Source: Lentimicrobiaceae bacterium (GTDB taxonomy: Bacteria; Bacteroidota; Bacteroidia; Bacteroidales; WCHB1-69). Taken from it: a stretch of 42,075 nucleotides of DNA. The notes under the pieces were generated by a model. That model was given only the letters and a program-made list of their open reading frames with translations, was not told the DNA's origin and did no database searches. This document shows, in pieces, positions 39,331 to 42,075 of the stretch. Within the stretch, counting starts at the first letter, position 1; each line of letters starts with the position of its first letter. The stretch spans positions 1-42,075 of the forward strand of contig WQWP01000003.1 in the NCBI GenBank assembly GCA_009787485.1. The letters are read 5' to 3'. Both the position numbers and the translations under genes were made by a program.

Positions 39331-42075
39331 ATGATGAAGAACGATATTTTAAACTCCCAACACCCTATTTACAAAATTGTTGGAAAAGTAGCAGAAGAAA
39401 AGAAACTCGCCGCTTTTGCCGTTGGCGGCGTAGTGCGCGACCTGTTTTTAAACCGTTTTTCAAAAGATATTGACATTTTGGTGCTGGGAAGCGGCATAGA
39501 ATTGGCACAAGCGGTAGCCCACGAGATTTCACCTACGTTAGAAGTGAATGTTTTTAAAAACTTCGGCACCGCGCAGTTTGTTTTTGAAGGCGCCGCTATT
39601 GAGTTTGTGGGCGCAAGAAAAGAATCGTACGACTTTAACTCCCGCAAACCTACCGTAGAAAACGGCACATTAGAAGACGACCTCTCGCGCCGCGATTTTA
39701 CGATAAACGCCATGGCAATAGGAATTTCCGGCGAAAAAACCGGCGAATTGATAGACTTATTCAACGGCTTTGATGACCTGCAAGCCAAAATACTACGCAC
39801 ACCGTTAGATCCCGACATTACCTTTTCTGACGACCCTTTGCGCATGATGCGCGCCGTGCGATTCGCTTCACAATTGAACTTTACCATTGAGCCGAAAACG
39901 TTGGCAGCCATCAAACGCAACGCGCATCGTTTGGAAATTATATCGAAAGAAAGAATTATGGATGAGTTTAACAAAATATTGCTCTCCAAAAAACCTTCGG
40001 TGGGCATTCAGTTATGTGAAGAAACCGGACTGTTGGTGCAGTTCCTTCCGGAATTGCCCGCCCTGAAAGGCGCAGAGGTAATGGATGGCAGAGGTCACAA
40101 AGAGAACTATTTACACACATTGCAAGTGGTGGACAAAATTGCCATGGTTTCACCGAACTTATGGCTGTTGTGGGCTGCCTTGCTGCACGATATCGCCAAG
40201 CCGGTTACCAAAAAATATGATGAAAAAGTGGGTTGGTCGTTCCATGGGCACGAATATATCGGCTCTAAAATGGTGAAAAGTATCTTTAACCGTTTAAAAA
40301 TGCCTACCAACGAAAAAATGCGCTACGTTCAAAAAATGGTGGCGTTGCACCTGCGCCCTATTGCTTTGGTAGAAGATGAAATTACCGATTCTGCCGTTCG
40401 GCGTTTACTGTTTGATGCCGGCGATGATGTGGATGACCTCATGTTGCTTTGCGAAGCCGATGTTACCTCAAAAAATCCGGAAAAGATAAAACGTTGCTTG
40501 GAAAATTTTGCCCACGTGCGCACAAAACTCAAAGAAATAGAAGAAAAAGACCGTTTGCGCAATTGGCAGCCGCCCATTACCGGCGAGTTGATTATGCAAA
40601 CTTTTCAACTGTCGCCAAGCCGTGAGGTCGGCATCATTAAAGACGCTATCCGCGAAGCCATCTTAGACGGAATTATACCCAACGAATTTAGCGCCGCATA
40701 TAACATGATGTTGGAAGAAGGGAAAAAATTGAAGCTAAAAGGAGAAAATAGAAAGGAGAAGGGAAAAATATCCCCTTCAAATTTTGAAGGGGTGCCCGAA
40801 GGGCGGGGTAGTTTATATAAAAATAGAGAATGGAGAAAAACGCCTCCTCCCGTTCATGAAATTACTTCCTGTTCATTGCAAGCGCCTCAAAACTATTTGA
40901 TATCGAAAGAGATTCCGCTCTATCTTTTTCAAAATCCCAATTTAGATTTGATTCATATTCTTATCAAAGTGAAGGCGGGCGCTCTGTACGAGCCGGTAAA
41001 ATTTGCCGCACATGCCACCTATCAACTTCTAAAAGAAAGCCATACAAAATTCTCCGCCACCGAGATGGACGATTTTTTAGCTTGCCATGGTATATCATGG
41101 AAAACGTATATCCATACTCAACACATTGCCATTCAATGGATAATTCCAAAAAGAAATATGGACAAGGCACTGCCCATACTTTGGGAAGCCTTATCCAACC
41201 CCTGTTTTAGAAATGAGGATTTGCAATGTTTTAAAGAATCAAAAATCAAAGATTTAGAATACAATACTGCAAAATTCAACTATCGCGCCACGCAACTGAT
41301 GTTTGCTGAAATGTTTCCCTCCGATACTTCAATCGGAACTATTTTGACGAAAGAGTATATTGAAGTTTTAACTGTAGAACAGCTGCAAGAGTATCATCAA
41401 CAAACGTTTACGGAAAATAATATTCGGGTTTTTGTAACGGGAAATATGGAGGATGAGGTGATGAGACGATGTGGTGATGAGATGATGAAAAGGGAGAAAG
41501 GAGAAGGGGGAAAGGAGAAGGGAGATAAGCTGGGGATTGCGGGTCAAGCCCGCAATGACGGTCAAAAATCCCCTTCAAATTTTGAAGGGGTGTCCGGCGA
41601 AGCCGGACGGGGTAGTTTATATAAAAATAAAAAACTAATCATTGAACCCCGTGAAGGCGCCCTCCAATCCTCCTTCATCCTCTGCAAAAAAAACATCGCC
41701 TACACCCACGAAGACCGGCGCAACTTTGAAATACTAAGCACTTTATATGGAGGCTACTTCGGTTCTCGCCTCATGCAAAACCTTCGCGAAGAAAACGGCT
41801 ATACTTACGGCGTTTTTTGCAACAGCCTCTTTTATGAAAACGAATCCATTTTTTATATCGAAGCCGATGTCGTAGTAGAAAAAACAAAAGCCGCTATTAA
41901 TGAGTGTTTTAACGAAATGATGCTGCTACAAAACGAATTAGTGAGCGAGGAAGAACTATCCTTAGTAAAATCCTATCTGCTGGGCGAGTTTCTCCGCGAA
42001 GTGGATGGCTCGGTTTCCTACCAAAAGAAATTCTCCTATTGGAATGAGTTTCAATTGAATGAAACAGAAATGCAG
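39331..42075 (+). CDS. cca: CCA tRNA nucleotidyltransferase fused in frame to an M16-family peptidase homologue (915 codons, open at window end)
   Basis: One stop-free frame runs from ATG 39331 to the window edge. Residues 1-470 are a complete CCA-adding enzyme/poly(A) polymerase: AFAVGGVVRDL (29-38), catalytic KDIDIL (Asp46, Asp48), RRDFTINAMA (120-129), and an HD domain with LLHDIAKP (284-291). It adds or repairs CCA on tRNA 3' ends. Its normal end near KKLKLK is followed, without a stop, by a repeat-encoded linker (about 471-503, SPSNFEGVPEGRGSLYKN). An M16 peptidase-like domain then begins (from about 505, PLYLFQNPNLDLIHILIKVKAG) in which the HxxEH zinc motif is absent, as in the non-catalytic subunits. 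A second repeat (about 707-766) sits between its two halves, before GGYFGSRLMQNLREENGYTYG. Two proteins may be made from one frame if an internal start is used; no ATG lies in the linker. Confidence 0.85.
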   Translation, partial: MMKNDILNSQHPIYKIVGKVAEEKKLAAFAVGGVVRDLFLNRFSKDIDILVLGSGIELAQAVAHEISPTLEVNVFKNFGTAQFVFEGAAIEFVGARKESYDFNSRKPTVENGTLEDDLSRRDFTINAMAIGISGEKTGELIDLFNGFDDLQAKILRTPLDPDITFSDDPLRMMRAVRFASQLNFTIEPKTLAAIKRNAHRLEIISKERIMDEFNKILLSKKPSVGIQLCEETGLLVQFLPELPALKGAEVMDGRGHKENYLHTLQVVDKIAMVSPNLWLLWAALLHDIAKPVTKKYDEKVGWSFHGHEYIGSKMVKSIFNRLKMPTNEKMRYVQKMVALHLRPIALVEDEITDSAVRRLLFDAGDDVDDLMLLCEADVTSKNPEKIKRCLENFAHVRTKLKEIEEKDRLRNWQPPITGELIMQTFQLSPSREVGIIKDAIREAILDGIIPNEFSAAYNMMLEEGKKLKLKGENRKEKGKISPSNFEGVPEGRGSLYKNREWRKTPPPVHEITSCSLQAPQNYLISKEIPLYLFQNPNLDLIHILIKVKAGALYEPVKFAAHATYQLLKESHTKFSATEMDDFLACHGISWKTYIHTQHIAIQWIIPKRNMDKALPILWEALSNPCFRNEDLQCFKESKIKDLEYNTAKFNYRATQLMFAEMFPSDTSIGTILTKEYIEVLTVEQLQEYHQQTFTENNIRVFVTGNMEDEVMRRCGDEMMKREKGEGGKEKGDKLGIAGQARNDGQKSPSNFEGVSGEAGRGSLYKNKKLIIEPREGALQSSFILCKKNIAYTHEDRRNFEILSTLYGGYFGSRLMQNLREENGYTYGVFCNSLFYENESIFYIEADVVVEKTKAAINECFNEMMLLQNELVSEEELSLVKSYLLGEFLREVDGSVSYQKKFSYWNEFQLNETEMQ
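40751..40822. repeat. In-frame palindromic repeat element, copy 1 (linker of the fusion)
   Basis: A purine run GAAAGGAGAAGGGA (40751-40764) is followed by the palindrome with 10-bp arms CCCCTTCAAA and one central base (40772-40792), then the hairpin GCCC-GAA-GGGC (40794-40804) and GGGGTAGTTTATATAAAAAT. It is translated in the host frame as SPSNFEGVPEGRGSLYKN. Confidence 0.85.
41449..41628. repeat. In-frame composite repeat insertion, copy 2 (inside the M16 part)
   Basis: Four pieces follow each other: a GATGAG-rich run (41450-41490), a purine run with GAAAGGAGAAGGG (about 41494-41526), the hairpin ATTGCGGG-TCAAG-CCCGCAAT (41536-41556), then the same palindrome as copy 1 (41570-41590). The hairpin GTCCGGC-GAA-GCCGGAC (41592-41608) and the shared tail complete it. 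All of it stays in frame (SPSNFEGVSGEAGRGSLYKN at the end). Confidence 0.85.

Noticed and set aside
39369..40007. Minus-strand 212-codon frame
   Set aside because: It is the antisense shadow of the CCA nucleotidyltransferase, whose motifs are unmistakable on the plus strand.
41368..41565. Minus-strand 65-codon frame
   Set aside because: Its product (VIAGLTRNPQ and following) is the translation of repeat DNA, antisense to the CCA-M16 frame.

Overview
The window is chromosomal DNA from a member of the Bacteroidota (Bacteroidetes). Several lines of evidence agree. Secreted proteins end in type IX secretion (T9SS) sorting domains. Promoters carry the TAnnTTTG -7 box. Leaders are A-rich without Shine-Dalgarno sequences. 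A bL33 gene is followed by a DUF4295 (bL38-type) gene. No species can be named from sequence alone.

Region 1 (about 64-7818) is a 7.7-kb integrative element inserted in the 3' end of a CAT-anticodon tRNA gene. A 44-bp copy of the tRNA 3' end (43/44 identical) marks the far boundary. The element encodes a replicase-like protein, a DUF3853-type HTH protein, an IntDOT-like tyrosine recombinase, three small unknown ORFs and one cargo gene, a T9SS-exported surface protein with GLUG, InlB-type and Ig-like (Big_2) repeats. An 18-bp paired motif lies near both ends and looks like integrase arm-type sites. Two unexplained structured regions lie in the non-coding part: an interleaved pair of inverted repeats with pseudoknot topology (3733-3854), and three tandem ~180-bp modules (4487-5064). 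Each module is closed by a different long inverted repeat, and a conserved promoter-like leader recurs between modules and before the surface-protein gene.

Region 2 (7.8-22 kb) holds an AAA_14/DUF4143 ATPase, a giant 3883-residue T9SS adhesin-like protein, a coiled-coil plus PD-(D/E)XK-like protein and tRNA-Glu.

Region 3 (22-32.2 kb, mostly minus strand) is core and envelope metabolism: bL38-type protein, rpmG, obgE, pyrE, a T9SS subtilase, an HMA-like secreted protein, a secreted helical protein translated just behind a thioredoxin lipoprotein, a long-chain acyl-CoA ligase and an EFR1-type ferredoxin/flavodoxin.

Region 4 (32.3-38.6 kb, plus strand) runs MerR regulator, DegT aminotransferase, LolD-like ABC ATPase, Gfo/Idh/MocA oxidoreductase, lipoprotein, polyprenyl-phosphate sugar transferase and RsmE. 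It suggests surface-polysaccharide synthesis and lipoprotein trafficking. A convergent hicAB toxin-antitoxin pair follows.

Region 5 (39331 to the window end) is one uninterrupted reading frame that joins a CCA-adding enzyme to an M16-family peptidase homologue. The join is made by an in-frame palindromic repeat, and a second copy of the same repeat sits in-frame inside the M16 part. This resembles the palindromic elements that invade genes in Rickettsia. With the structured arrays of the mobile element, it is the most unusual feature here.
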